From: Bacteroidota bacterium
GTDB taxonomy: Bacteria; Bacteroidota; Rhodothermia; Rhodothermales; Rubricoccaceae
Assembly: GCA_022564455.1 (NCBI GenBank)
Contig: JADFLK010000203.1
Coordinates: 1 to 5,002, forward strand
DNA: 5,002 nt
Direction of reading: 5' to 3'
Position numbers and translations under genes: made by a program. Below the pieces are notes generated by a model. The model saw nothing but the letters and a program-made list of their open reading frames with translations. It was not told the DNA's origin and did not search any database. This document shows, one piece after another, positions 1-5,002 of the stretch (within the stretch, counting starts at the first letter, position 1; the number at the start of each line of letters is the position of its first letter).

Positions 1-2
1 AA

Positions 3-38
3 GCGCAGAACCACAAAAATTACCCGTCTGGTATGCGC
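3..38 (-). terminator. Possible weak terminator or hairpin after the NTF2-like gene
   Basis: GCGCA and ACCA (3-7, 10-13) can pair with TGGT and TGCGC (29-32, 34-38), giving a nine-pair stem with small bulges and a 15-base loop that contains an A/T run. It lies 53 bases past the second stop of the last gene in the run, where a terminator is expected, but the window ends two bases later, so a T-tract cannot be checked. The rest of 1-90 shows no gene. Confidence 0.2.
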
Positions 39-90
39 AGCCGTGTGCGGTTTGGGAGGAAAGGGGGCACCGGATGATGTACTGGCGACT

Positions 91-543
91 CTACTCCGCC
101 GGGTAGTACCAAACCCTCTTGATCAACCCATCCCGAACCTCATAAACGGCCAGCGAAGACTACCCGCCCACGATCTGTTCTCGAAACGACGTGTACACCG
201 GGCCGTCGATCGCGGCAGCGATAGTGGACTGGACCGAGGGACGACTGGTGAAATAGGCCGTCATTTTCGTGGTTAGTTGGTCGGGACCTTGAATGGCAAG
301 ATCCGGCACGCCTTCCTCGTCCACGTAGTAGAGTTCAAAGTCGGGCGACACAAGGGCCGCCATCGCCTCGGGATCGTGTTGGTTGAAGGCGTCGACAAGC
401 GCCTCTGCGGCCGATAAAGCACCGTTCGTTTCCGGTTCCTGGGCGCTCGCATCAGTCAACAAAAGTGATCCGACAATCAGCACATAGGGCCACGCTGTAG
501 CAGCTAGTGAATTCCAAAATCTGCACATCTGCGAATTGGCCAT
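91..543 (-). pseudogene. Exported NTF2/SnoaL-like protein, interrupted by an in-frame TAG
   Basis: As it stands, the reading frame runs from ATG at 543 to TAG at 160-162 (127 residues). The same frame stays open past that stop for 22 more codons to TAG at 91-93. The added residues include AVYEVRDGLIKRVWYYP, the typical last two strands of the NTF2/SnoaL-like cone fold, so the ancestral protein was about 150 residues. Residues 1-34 look like a Sec signal peptide: a hydrophobic stretch around 17-29 and a likely cut after ASA34. Residues 42-70 (SAAEALVDAFNQHDPEAMAALVSPDFE) match the usual SnoaL-like first helices. The start is supported by GGAGA seven bases upstream. The gene is last in the run, 35 bases after the reductase. 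The substrate is unknown; members include isomerases, dehydratases and non-enzymatic ligand binders. The stop could be a real mutation, a sequencing error or suppressed. Family call fairly sure, pseudogene status less so. Confidence 0.72.
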
Positions 544-550
544 GTAGAGT

Positions 551-555
551 TCTCC
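551..555 (-). promoter_or_regulatory. Ribosome binding site of the NTF2-like gene
   Basis: On the minus strand GGAGA lies seven bases before the ATG at 543. It is one of only two clear Shine-Dalgarno sequences in the window and favours this ATG over the internal methionine at residue 6. Confidence 0.6.
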
Positions 556-578
556 GTTAGTCGGGCCTGACAGCCAAG

Positions 579-1502
579 CTACGCCGCGATGGGCAGCCCA
601 AGCCGCTTCCCCAGATCCGCAAAAGCCTCAGCCAGTGGGCGAGGCCGGAAGCCCAGTTCGCTCTCCGCTCGGAGGATGAGCAGGCCGCCGTCCAGCGGTC
701 GAGGCGAGTCGGGGTGCAGTTCGGCCGTCGTTGTGGGTTCAATCAGGTTCGGGTCGAAACCGAAGAAGGGAGCGGCCAGCGTGCACAGATCGAAGACGTT
801 CAGCCGCTCGCGCCCGGCGATGTGGAACGTGCCGTTTTTTTCAAACTGGATGATGCGCCTGAGGCCGTCCGCGAGGTCCGGAGCGTAGGTGGGCGAACGG
901 AACTGGTCCGTGGCGGCGAGGAACGACACGCCCGGTTTCAGTTCGCGCACCATCAGCGTGGCAATGTTGAGGCGCTTGAGATCGTCGCCCGTTCCGAAAA
1001 CGAGCGAGGTGCGCACGGAAGTCCATTGCGTTAAACCCGACAGGCGGATGGCATTCTCGGCAGCTTGTTTGGAGCGCCCGTAGGCATTGACCGGCGCGGG
1101 GTAATCGTCCTCGGCGTACGGGCCGTTCGTGCCGTCGAAAAGGAAGTCGGTGGAGAGGAAGACGAGGCGGGCGCCGTGGTACTTGCAGAGCCGCGCGAGG
1201 TTGGCCGTGGCGTCCACGTTTGCCCGCCAGCAAGCTTCCTTGTCCTGTTCGCAGGCTTCCACCTTGCTCATGGCTGCGAGGTGGACGACCGCCGTCGGCG
1301 CGAAATCCAGAAAGAGCCGTTCAACAGCCTTGTGAGCGGTTACGTCCAGCGGCACATAGCCGCCGGAGCCGTTGCGGAATCGGGGAGAGGCTTCCAGACC
1401 AGTGGCCAGCACATCGGCTTCGGGCCAGTTGGCCAGCTTCCGTTGGAGCGCCTGCCCGATCAAACCATCGGAGCCAGTGATGAGGATGCGAGGGTACTGC
1501 AT
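579..1502 (-). CDS. RmlD-like NAD(P)-dependent sugar-nucleotide reductase (extended SDR)
   Basis: This is a 307-residue extended short-chain dehydrogenase/reductase, closest in look to the dTDP-4-dehydrorhamnose reductase (RmlD) family, whose members are usually about 280-310 residues. The Rossmann glycine motif GSDGLIG is at 10-16, an acidic residue D53 sits in the cofactor region (PLDVT), and HLAA is at 74-77. STDFLFDG at 117-124 supplies the catalytic Ser/Thr (T118), and YGRSK at 141-145 supplies the Tyr/Lys pair. DQFRSPTY at 199-206 matches the substrate-side segment of RmlD-type enzymes. There is no signal peptide, so it is cytoplasmic. Its ATG overlaps the upstream mutase-subunit stop by one base (TGATG) and is preceded by GGGGAG, so the two are probably translationally coupled. 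No other dTDP-rhamnose genes are next to it, so the substrate is uncertain; a general sugar epimerase/reductase or a MAT2B-like role is possible. Confidence 0.88.
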   Translation of the reverse strand: MQYPRILITGSDGLIGQALQRKLANWPEADVLATGLEASPRFRNGSGGYVPLDVTAHKAVERLFLDFAPTAVVHLAAMSKVEACEQDKEACWRANVDATANLARLCKYHGARLVFLSTDFLFDGTNGPYAEDDYPAPVNAYGRSKQAAENAIRLSGLTQWTSVRTSLVFGTGDDLKRLNIATLMVRELKPGVSFLAATDQFRSPTYAPDLADGLRRIIQFEKNGTFHIAGRERLNVFDLCTLAAPFFGFDPNLIEPTTTAELHPDSPRPLDGGLLILRAESELGFRPRPLAEAFADLGKRLGLPIAA

Positions 1503-1912
1503 CAGGCTCCCCGCTTCTCAGCGACTGCCTCGCGCAGGTAGGCCACGATGCCGTCCAACGGAGCGCCCGGGGTAAATACTTTGCTCACGTCACCGGCGTC
1601 CAGCAACGTCTGGGCATCGTCGCTGGGGATGGTTCCGCCGCCGAGGAGGATCACATCATCCATACCCTCCGCGTTCATCAAGGCGCGCAGTTTCGGAAAG
1701 ACGGTCATGTGCGCTCCCGAGAGAATCGAAACCCCCACCGCGTCCACATCTTCCTGCAAGGCTGCTTCAACCACCACCTCCGGCGTCTTCCGCAACCCCG
1801 TATAGATGACCTCCATCCCTGCATCGCGCAGCGCCGAGGCTACGACGCGGGCTCCCCGGTCGTGCCCGTCGAGGCCCACCTTGGCGATGAGAATGCGAAT
1901 CGGCGGGTCCAT
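1502..1912 (-). CDS. Cobalamin-binding subunit of a methylmalonyl-CoA mutase-type enzyme
   Basis: This 136-residue protein is a complete B12-binding domain, as found at the C-terminus of methylmalonyl-CoA mutase or as a separate small subunit of acyl-CoA mutases. The opening [16 protein letters not shown] contains the base-off/His-on motif DxHxxG (D15, H17, G20), in which the histidine coordinates cobalt. SILSGAH at 62-68 and the glycine loop GGGTIP at 91-96 are the other cofactor contacts expected in this fold. Such subunits work with a separate catalytic TIM-barrel subunit to rearrange methylmalonyl-, isobutyryl- or related CoA esters; no such partner is in the window. ATG at 1912 was chosen because it begins the conserved domain directly and lies four bases after the upstream stop. 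The frame stays open to an ATG at 2011, but that would add 33 unconserved-looking residues and overlap the beta-barrel gene. Shine-Dalgarno signal is weak. The exact mutase substrate cannot be told. Confidence 0.9.
   Translation of the reverse strand: MDPPIRILIAKVGLDGHDRGARVVASALRDAGMEVIYTGLRKTPEVVVEAALQEDVDAVGVSILSGAHMTVFPKLRALMNAEGMDDVILLGGGTIPSDDAQTLLDAGDVSKVFTPGAPLDGIVAYLREAVAEKRGA
1507..1512 (-). promoter_or_regulatory. Ribosome binding site of the RmlD-like gene
   Basis: GGGGAG on the minus strand lies four bases before the ATG at 1502 and inside the last codons of the cobalamin-binding subunit gene. With the one-base TGATG stop/start overlap it points to coupled translation of the two genes. 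Confidence 0.55.
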
Positions 1913-1916
1913 CTGC

Positions 1917-2345
1917 TCAAGGATAGAAGCGAATGCCAAACGCAAGGCCGAGGTCGAAATCGGAGTTTGGAGTGAGGCGGAGGCGGGGTGTGACTTGCCC
2001 GAAGATCTCAATTGGTCCTGTGTAGTAGTTGACGGCAGCGTTGAAGCTCAGGCCGAAGCGGGTGCGATGGTTGTTGTGCGCATGGATGAAGATGCCTGGG
2101 CCGTAATAATAGGCGACCTGACTACCTCGGAAACGCCGCTCACTGAGGATCAAATGGCCTTGCACGAAAATGTGGTCGTCGAAGTCCCACTCGGCAGCCG
2201 CGTCGAATGCGGCTGGCCCTGCCTGGACTTTTATGGTCAATCCTGTGGGCTTGCCGATTTGCCCGCCGATGCCGAAGCCGCCAGGCTGGGCTGTGGCCGG
2301 AATCGCGAGGGCGAACAGGGCGAGGAAGAGCGGAATGCGCGGCAT
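1917..2345 (-). CDS. Small exported outer-membrane beta-barrel protein
   Basis: The 142-residue product starts with a clear Sec signal peptide ([19 protein letters not shown], cut before Q20). The mature part begins [19 protein letters not shown] recall the G-x-PTGL pattern from small barrels in Bacteroidota, spirochaetes and deltaproteobacteria (BAPKO_0422/DUF3996-like), without having checked. Alternating hydrophobic and polar stretches rich in Tyr and Phe follow ([43 protein letters not shown]). It ends in LAFGIRFYP, like the terminal strand recognised by the barrel-assembly machinery. It is therefore probably an eight-strand barrel of unknown role. The start at 2345 is set by the signal peptide; the frame is open to 2546 but that overlaps the thioesterase. 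No Shine-Dalgarno is visible, and the thioesterase stop is only 10 bases upstream, so coupling is likely. The next gene follows after four bases. Confidence 0.8.
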   Translation of the reverse strand: MPRIPLFLALFALAIPATAQPGGFGIGGQIGKPTGLTIKVQAGPAAFDAAAEWDFDDHIFVQGHLILSERRFRGSQVAYYYGPGIFIHAHNNHRTRFGLSFNAAVNYYTGPIEIFGQVTPRLRLTPNSDFDLGLAFGIRFYP

Positions 2346-2355
2346 GGGGTCGGGG

Positions 2356-2895
2356 TTATGCGGGGCGGGGCTGCGCGCCGGTGGCGGCAGCGAGATGATC
2401 GCGAAGATTCTTGGCGTCGTCGAGTTTGAGGCGGCCCGAAAGGATAAGCCGAAGTTCGCGCCGTTGCGCCGCCGCTTCAAATCGTTCATGCTGTTCGTCC
2501 GTTTCTGGTTTGATGGGCGGAACGGGGACAGGCCGGCCGTTCTCATCCAACGCGACGAAGGTGTAGAAGGCCCGGTTGCATTTCCGGCGTACGCCGGCGG
2601 TATTGTCCTCTGCCCACACGTTGATCTCGGTTTCCATCGAAGTTGTAAACGCGCGGTTCACGATGGATTCCAGAATCACCACCTCTCCAAGTTTGATCGC
2701 TGACTGGAAATCCACGTTATCCACGCTGGCCGTTACCACGGTTTTATTCGAGTGGCGCTGAGCCGCAATGGCCGCGCAGATATCCATGAAGTGCAGCAGC
2801 CGCCCGCCCATCAGGTTGCCGAGCACGTTGGTGTCGTTGGGCAACACCAGCTCGTTCATGCGGCACTGCGAGAGTGTGGGGGACTTTGGTTTCAA
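2356..2895 (-). CDS. Acyl-CoA thioesterase, hotdog fold (YciA/ACOT7-like), TTG start
   Basis: This 179-residue cytoplasmic enzyme hydrolyses acyl-CoA to free acid and CoA. The N-terminal segment MNELVLPNDTNVLGNLMGGRLLHFMDICAAIAAQRHSN, residues 13-50, is the signature of the YciA/ACOT7 branch: the LPND turn, the GG before the long hotdog helix, and the Asp of HFMD (D38) at the place of the family's catalytic acid. VTASVDNVDF (54-63) and INVWAEDN (91-98) are the expected strands. A charged tail follows after about residue 130. No ATG precedes the domain except at residue 13, which lies inside the conserved block. I therefore prefer TTG at 2895 (MKPKSPTLS...); TTG at 2910 is the alternative and would put the start inside a repeat array. 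The frame is closed upstream at 2932-2934. It is first in a tightly spaced five-gene run. Family call is firm, start and chain-length preference are not. Confidence 0.88.
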   Translation of the reverse strand: MKPKSPTLSQCRMNELVLPNDTNVLGNLMGGRLLHFMDICAAIAAQRHSNKTVVTASVDNVDFQSAIKLGEVVILESIVNRAFTTSMETEINVWAEDNTAGVRRKCNRAFYTFVALDENGRPVPVPPIKPETDEQHERFEAAAQRRELRLILSGRLKLDDAKNLRDHLAAATGAQPRPA

Positions 2896-2926
2896 CGATG
2901 AAGGGTGCAAGATGAAGGCTGAAGGC
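2892..2926 (+). repeat. 7-base repeat array, five units (arm A of an inverted pair)
   Basis: Five consecutive 7-base units follow TGAANNN on the plus strand: TCAACGA (2892), TGAAGGG (2899), TGCAAGA (2906), then TGAAGGC twice (2913, 2920). The array ends at the preferred TTG start of the thioesterase gene. It is inverted relative to the array at 2974-3008; placed unit against unit without gaps I count 26 of 35 matches. Confidence 0.6.
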
Positions 2927-2957
2927 CGTATCTATGTGCCAGTGAAGATACCGGCTT
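2923..2957. repeat. Imperfect palindrome (hairpin or operator-like)
   Basis: AGGCCGTATCT at 2923-2933 is the near-complement of AGATACCGGCTT at 2946-2957, with one unpaired C (2952) and one G-T pair, around a 12-base loop. It sits between the two 7-base arrays and 28 bases upstream of the thioesterase start. No T-run follows on either strand, so it does not look like a classical terminator; an RNA hairpin or a regulator's binding site are both possible. Direct observation of the pairing; function unknown. Confidence 0.45.
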
Positions 2958-2973
2958 GCTCCCGTTCCGGCTG

Positions 2974-3008
2974 TCACTCAGATTTCATCGTTCACCCTTC
3001 AGCGTTCA
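2974..3008 (-). repeat. 7-base repeat array, five units (arm B of an inverted pair)
   Basis: On the minus strand, beginning two bases after the TAG at 3011-3013, are five 7-base units: TGAACGC, TGAAGGG, TGAACGA, TGAAATC and the weaker TGAGTGA. Together with arm A at 2892-2926 it brackets a 47-base core. A transcript crossing the gap could fold the two arms into a long imperfect stem next to the thioesterase start. Confidence 0.6.
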
Positions 3009-3010
3009 GG

Positions 3011-4267
3011 CTACGTTTTCTGCGGCTGCTTTCTCGCCGCCGGGAAGAGCACGTTGTTCAGGATGAGGCGGTAGCCGGGCGAGTGCCGGTGGAGGTTCAG
3101 GTCCGTGGGCTGGTCGCCGACGAAGTGCTGGTAGTCCTCGGGGTCGTGCCCGGCGTAGAAGGCGAAAAAGCCACGCCCGAGCGGGCCGTAGAGGTAACGT
3201 ACGGCGCCGCGGCCGGGGGCCTCCGCCATCGTCACCACGCCCGGTTTGATGAGGCTCTTGCGGAAGCTCGTCGTCTGCCCCATGAACCCTCGGACGGACG
3301 CCACGTGGTTCTGTGTGAGCATGGCCGGGACGGGGTCCCACTTGGCCGAGAAGTCGAAGAGCGTGAAGTAGTCCACCAGCGGATTGCGGAGCGGGCCTGG
3401 CGGGCTGATGTCGATGTCGGAGTGCTCGTACTCCATCGCGTTGAACGACGGGGTGAAATCCTGGAAGGCGAGCGTCTGCGAGTAATCGAGGCGGGAGAGG
3501 GCGTCCGCATCTACGCCGTCGCCATCCATTTCGGCTGGGACGATATCGGTACCCTGTGCAGCCAGTGCGATGTCGAAGGTGTCGGTGCCCGAGCACATCG
3601 CGAAGAGGAATCCGCCTTCCAATACGTAGGCGCGAATGGCCCTGGCCACGTCCAGCTTGAGGTGGCTCACTTTTGCGTAGCCGCGAGCAGCGGCAGCCGC
3701 TTCGGCCTCGCGCTGCTGCTGCTGGTACCACGCCTGGTTCCGGTACGCCGAGTAAAACTTGCCGTACTGCCCCGAGAAGTCCTCGTGGTGCAAATGCACC
3801 CAGTCGAACTCGCCGAGACGGCCGTCGAGGATGTCGTCGTCGTAAATCTGTTCGTAGGGGACTTCGGCGTAGGTGAGCGCGAGCAGCACGGCGTCATCCC
3901 ACGGCAGCGTCAATTCAGGCGCGTACACCGCAATCTTCGGGACTTTCTCCAACCGAACGGCCGCCATGTTCACAGACGGGCTCTCCACCTCCGCCAGAAT
4001 CGGCGCGCCGTTCACGGGCTCGAACGACACGCCGCGAATACGAAGCTCGGCGGCAAATACCTCCACGCCTGGCACGAGGAACGAGCCGCCCCGGTAGTTG
4101 AGGAGCCAGTCCACCTCCATGCCCATCTCCAGCGCGTGGTAAACGGCCCCATACGCTTTCAGGTGGTCCGCCTGCGTCTCATCCATGGGGATGAGGAGGT
4201 CCTGGCTGTGGACTTCGAGAGGGAGTAGTAGGGCAGCGGAAAGAAGTATGAGAGCCCAGCGGATCAT
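3011..4267 (-). CDS. Exported protein of the family loosely labelled 'asparagine synthetase B'; function unknown
   Basis: The 418-residue product begins with a Sec signal peptide (hydrophobic 4-16, likely cut near VHS21), so it acts outside the cytoplasm. Conserved-looking blocks are LLIPMDETQADHLKAYG (24-40), VDWLLNYRGGSF (52-63), KIAVYAP (111-117), WDDAVLLALTYAEVPY (123-138), HLHHEDFSGQYGKFY (158-172), GGFLFAMCSGTDTFDIAL (218-235), MLTQNH (316-321), GFMGQTTSF (327-335) and GHDPEDYQH (373-381). I recall near-identical blocks in Bacteroidota and Rhodothermota proteins that databases call asparagine synthetase B. The label looks wrong: there is no N-terminal catalytic Cys2 and no SGGxDS ATP-pyrophosphatase loop. 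Cys225 in FAMCSG resembles a nucleophile elbow of class I amidotransferase-like folds, and the His/Asp-rich blocks could bind metal; both are inference. The gene stands alone between two repeat-bearing gaps, with no clear Shine-Dalgarno. Gene call very sure, function not. Confidence 0.88.
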   Translation of the reverse strand: MIRWALILLSAALLLPLEVHSQDLLIPMDETQADHLKAYGAVYHALEMGMEVDWLLNYRGGSFLVPGVEVFAAELRIRGVSFEPVNGAPILAEVESPSVNMAAVRLEKVPKIAVYAPELTLPWDDAVLLALTYAEVPYEQIYDDDILDGRLGEFDWVHLHHEDFSGQYGKFYSAYRNQAWYQQQQREAEAAAAARGYAKVSHLKLDVARAIRAYVLEGGFLFAMCSGTDTFDIALAAQGTDIVPAEMDGDGVDADALSRLDYSQTLAFQDFTPSFNAMEYEHSDIDISPPGPLRNPLVDYFTLFDFSAKWDPVPAMLTQNHVASVRGFMGQTTSFRKSLIKPGVVTMAEAPGRGAVRYLYGPLGRGFFAFYAGHDPEDYQHFVGDQPTDLNLHRHSPGYRLILNNVLFPAARKQPQKT

Positions 4268-4277
4268 CTTTATCGCG

Positions 4278-4308
4278 TGTGAGGGGATGGGGTTTGAGAG
4301 GGTGAGGG
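4278..4308 (+). repeat. 8-base repeat array, four degenerate units (arm C of an inverted pair)
   Basis: On the plus strand the units are TGTGAGGG (4278), GATGGGG (4286, one base short), TTTGAGAG (4293) and GGTGAGGG (4301), fitting NNTGAGNG. The array starts 10 bases upstream of the ATG of the 418-residue protein, inside its untranslated leader. It is inverted relative to 4372-4403. Confidence 0.45.
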
Positions 4309-4371
4309 GCGTTGTTGGGACGCGTCTAGCGGAGAATAGGATGACGGAAGCGGTGCGAGGGAGAGCCTAAT

Positions 4372-4403
4372 CTCTCATACCCTCAAACACTCATACTCCC
4401 ACA
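4372..4403 (-). repeat. 8-base repeat array, four units (arm D of an inverted pair)
   Basis: One base after the TAA at 4405-4407, the minus strand reads TGTGGGAG, TATGAGTG, TTTGAGGG, TATGAGAG, fitting TWTGAGNG. Read outward-in, its units match arm C in the same order (TGTGAGGG with TGTGGGAG, TTTGAGAG with TTTGAGGG). The longest uninterrupted complement between the arms is GTTTGAG at 4292-4298 with CTCAAAC at 4382-4388. Confidence 0.55.
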
Positions 4404-4404
4404 C

Positions 4405-5002
4405 TTAGCCCGGCGGCCGATCCCCGCGCAACCTGCGCAGCCGGGATCGTGCTTCCGGAGCGAGCAAAGAGCCGGGAAAGCGGACAAGAAGATCGGCGTA
4501 GGCGGCGGTGGCAGCGGCGGTGTCGGAAAGGTCACGTTCGTAGACCTCGCCGCGAAGAAAAACGGTGCGCTCCACGAGGTGTGAATCTGGGTAGCGGGTG
4601 CCGAAACCGCTGAGAGCAACGAGGGCATCGTCGGGCCGCTGAAGGGCGCGCAATGCTTCGATGCGGAGGAATGCTGCTTCGTCGGAAATTGGATGAGCGC
4701 CGACGGAAGCGAGCAATTCGTCGAGTGCGCTGAGGGCTTCGCCCGAACGCTGCTGGCGCAGGAGAAGCGCTGCGTGGGCGTAAGCATGTAACGGCTCGGA
4801 AAGCGAATCCGGCCCCGTGTTCTCGCGCACAAGCAGTTTGAGGCTGATGGCGTCGTTGGCCGCGTTGGTCGCCGTGTTCTGGTTCATCGCGTCTGCGCGG
4901 GCTAGAGCCCCGTCGAAATCACCCTCGTAGAAGTCGAGCCGGGCGAGTTCGAGCCGGGCGCTCTCCGCGATCGGGCCGATCCGCAAGCCTTCCTCAACTT
5001 GC
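4405..5002 (-). CDS. Tetratricopeptide-like repeat protein, C-terminal part (start beyond the window)
   Basis: The frame is open to the right edge, so only the last 198 codons are seen; a TTG at 4986 is in frame but the reading continues upstream of it (QVEEG...), and I treat the gene as truncated. The visible part is nearly all helical with TPR-type spacing of small and aromatic residues: ARLELARLDFYEGDFDGALARAD, AHAALLLRQQRSGEALSALDELL, DEAAFLRIEALRALQRPDDALVAL and FLRGEVYERDL. The last unit, AATAAYADLLVRFPGS followed by APEARSRLRRLRG, is the form seen in YbgF/CpoB- and BamD-type outer-membrane TPR proteins, where 'Y..L...FP.S..A..A..RL' ends the repeat. It probably acts as an envelope scaffold, but the N-terminus that would show a signal peptide is missing. 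It is separated from the next gene by a 137-base repeat-bearing gap. Confidence 0.78.
   Translation of the reverse strand, partial: QVEEGLRIGPIAESARLELARLDFYEGDFDGALARADAMNQNTATNAANDAISLKLLVRENTGPDSLSEPLHAYAHAALLLRQQRSGEALSALDELLASVGAHPISDEAAFLRIEALRALQRPDDALVALSGFGTRYPDSHLVERTVFLRGEVYERDLSDTAAATAAYADLLVRFPGSLLAPEARSRLRRLRGDRPPG

Noticed and set aside
1913..2011. N-terminal extension of the B12-binding subunit to ATG 2011
   Set aside because: It would overlap the barrel gene by 95 bases and add residues with no family resemblance; ATG 1912 starts the domain in the usual way.
1806..2429. Plus-strand open frame of 207 codons opposite the B12 subunit and beta-barrel genes
   Set aside because: Low-complexity, Glu/Arg/Ala-rich product with no motif, spanning two genes and their junction on the other strand.
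2346..2546. N-terminal extension of the beta-barrel to ATG 2546
   Set aside because: It would bury the signal peptide at residue 68 and overlap the thioesterase tail; the ATG at 2345 puts the signal peptide at the N-terminus.
3006..3731. Minus-strand 241-codon frame overlapping the 418-residue gene
   Set aside because: A shifted frame of the same gene; the product is Arg/Pro-rich with no domain, while the accepted frame carries all conserved blocks.
2768..4228. Plus-strand open frame of 486 codons opposite the 418-residue gene and the thioesterase start
   Set aside because: It is antisense to a gene with a signal peptide and many recognisable blocks. Its translation is rich in Arg, Val, Glu and His in the way of GC-rich antisense frames and shows no domain; it also crosses the repeat-bearing gap.
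4309..4371. Possible promoter (TATTCT on the minus strand near 4335) in the core of the right-hand gap
   Set aside because: No convincing -35 element at proper spacing and no match to the Bacteroidota -7/-33 pattern. A promoter is likely somewhere here but I cannot place it.

Overview
The window looks like a piece of a GC-rich bacterial chromosome. All six protein genes I can support, plus one interrupted gene, lie on the minus strand and read right to left. The best lineage guess, from recalled family resemblance rather than any search, is the Rhodothermota/Bacteroidota (FCB) group. It rests on three things: the exported 418-residue protein loosely labelled 'asparagine synthetase B' in those bacteria, a small PTGL-type outer-membrane beta-barrel, and short-period intergenic repeats. 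No RNA gene, insertion sequence, CRISPR array or phage gene is visible.

Layout in the direction of transcription. (1) 5002-4405: C-terminal part of a tetratricopeptide-like protein, cut by the window edge. (2) 4404-4268: gap holding two inverted arrays of degenerate 8-base units around a unique core. (3) 4267-3011: exported 418-residue protein of unknown function. (4) 3010-2896: gap with two inverted arrays of 7-base units around a core that contains an imperfect palindrome. (5) 2895-2356: hotdog-fold acyl-CoA thioesterase, probably with a TTG start. (6) 2345-1917: small exported beta-barrel. (7) 1912-1502: stand-alone cobalamin-binding subunit of an acyl-CoA mutase. (8) 1502-579: RmlD-like SDR reductase. 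(9) 543-91: exported NTF2/SnoaL-like protein interrupted by an in-frame TAG at 160-162. (10) 90-1: noncoding remainder.

The thioesterase, barrel, B12 subunit, reductase and NTF2-like genes are packed with gaps of 10, 4, -1 and 35 bases, which suggests one transcript. They do not form an obvious single pathway: the thioesterase and mutase subunit both handle CoA thioesters, while the others concern nucleotide-sugar-type reduction and the envelope.

The two things most worth a second look are the nonsense codon in the last gene, where 22 conserved-looking codons continue in frame to a second stop, and the shared design of the two larger gaps, where short-period arrays start immediately after one gene's stop and reappear inverted before the next gene's start.
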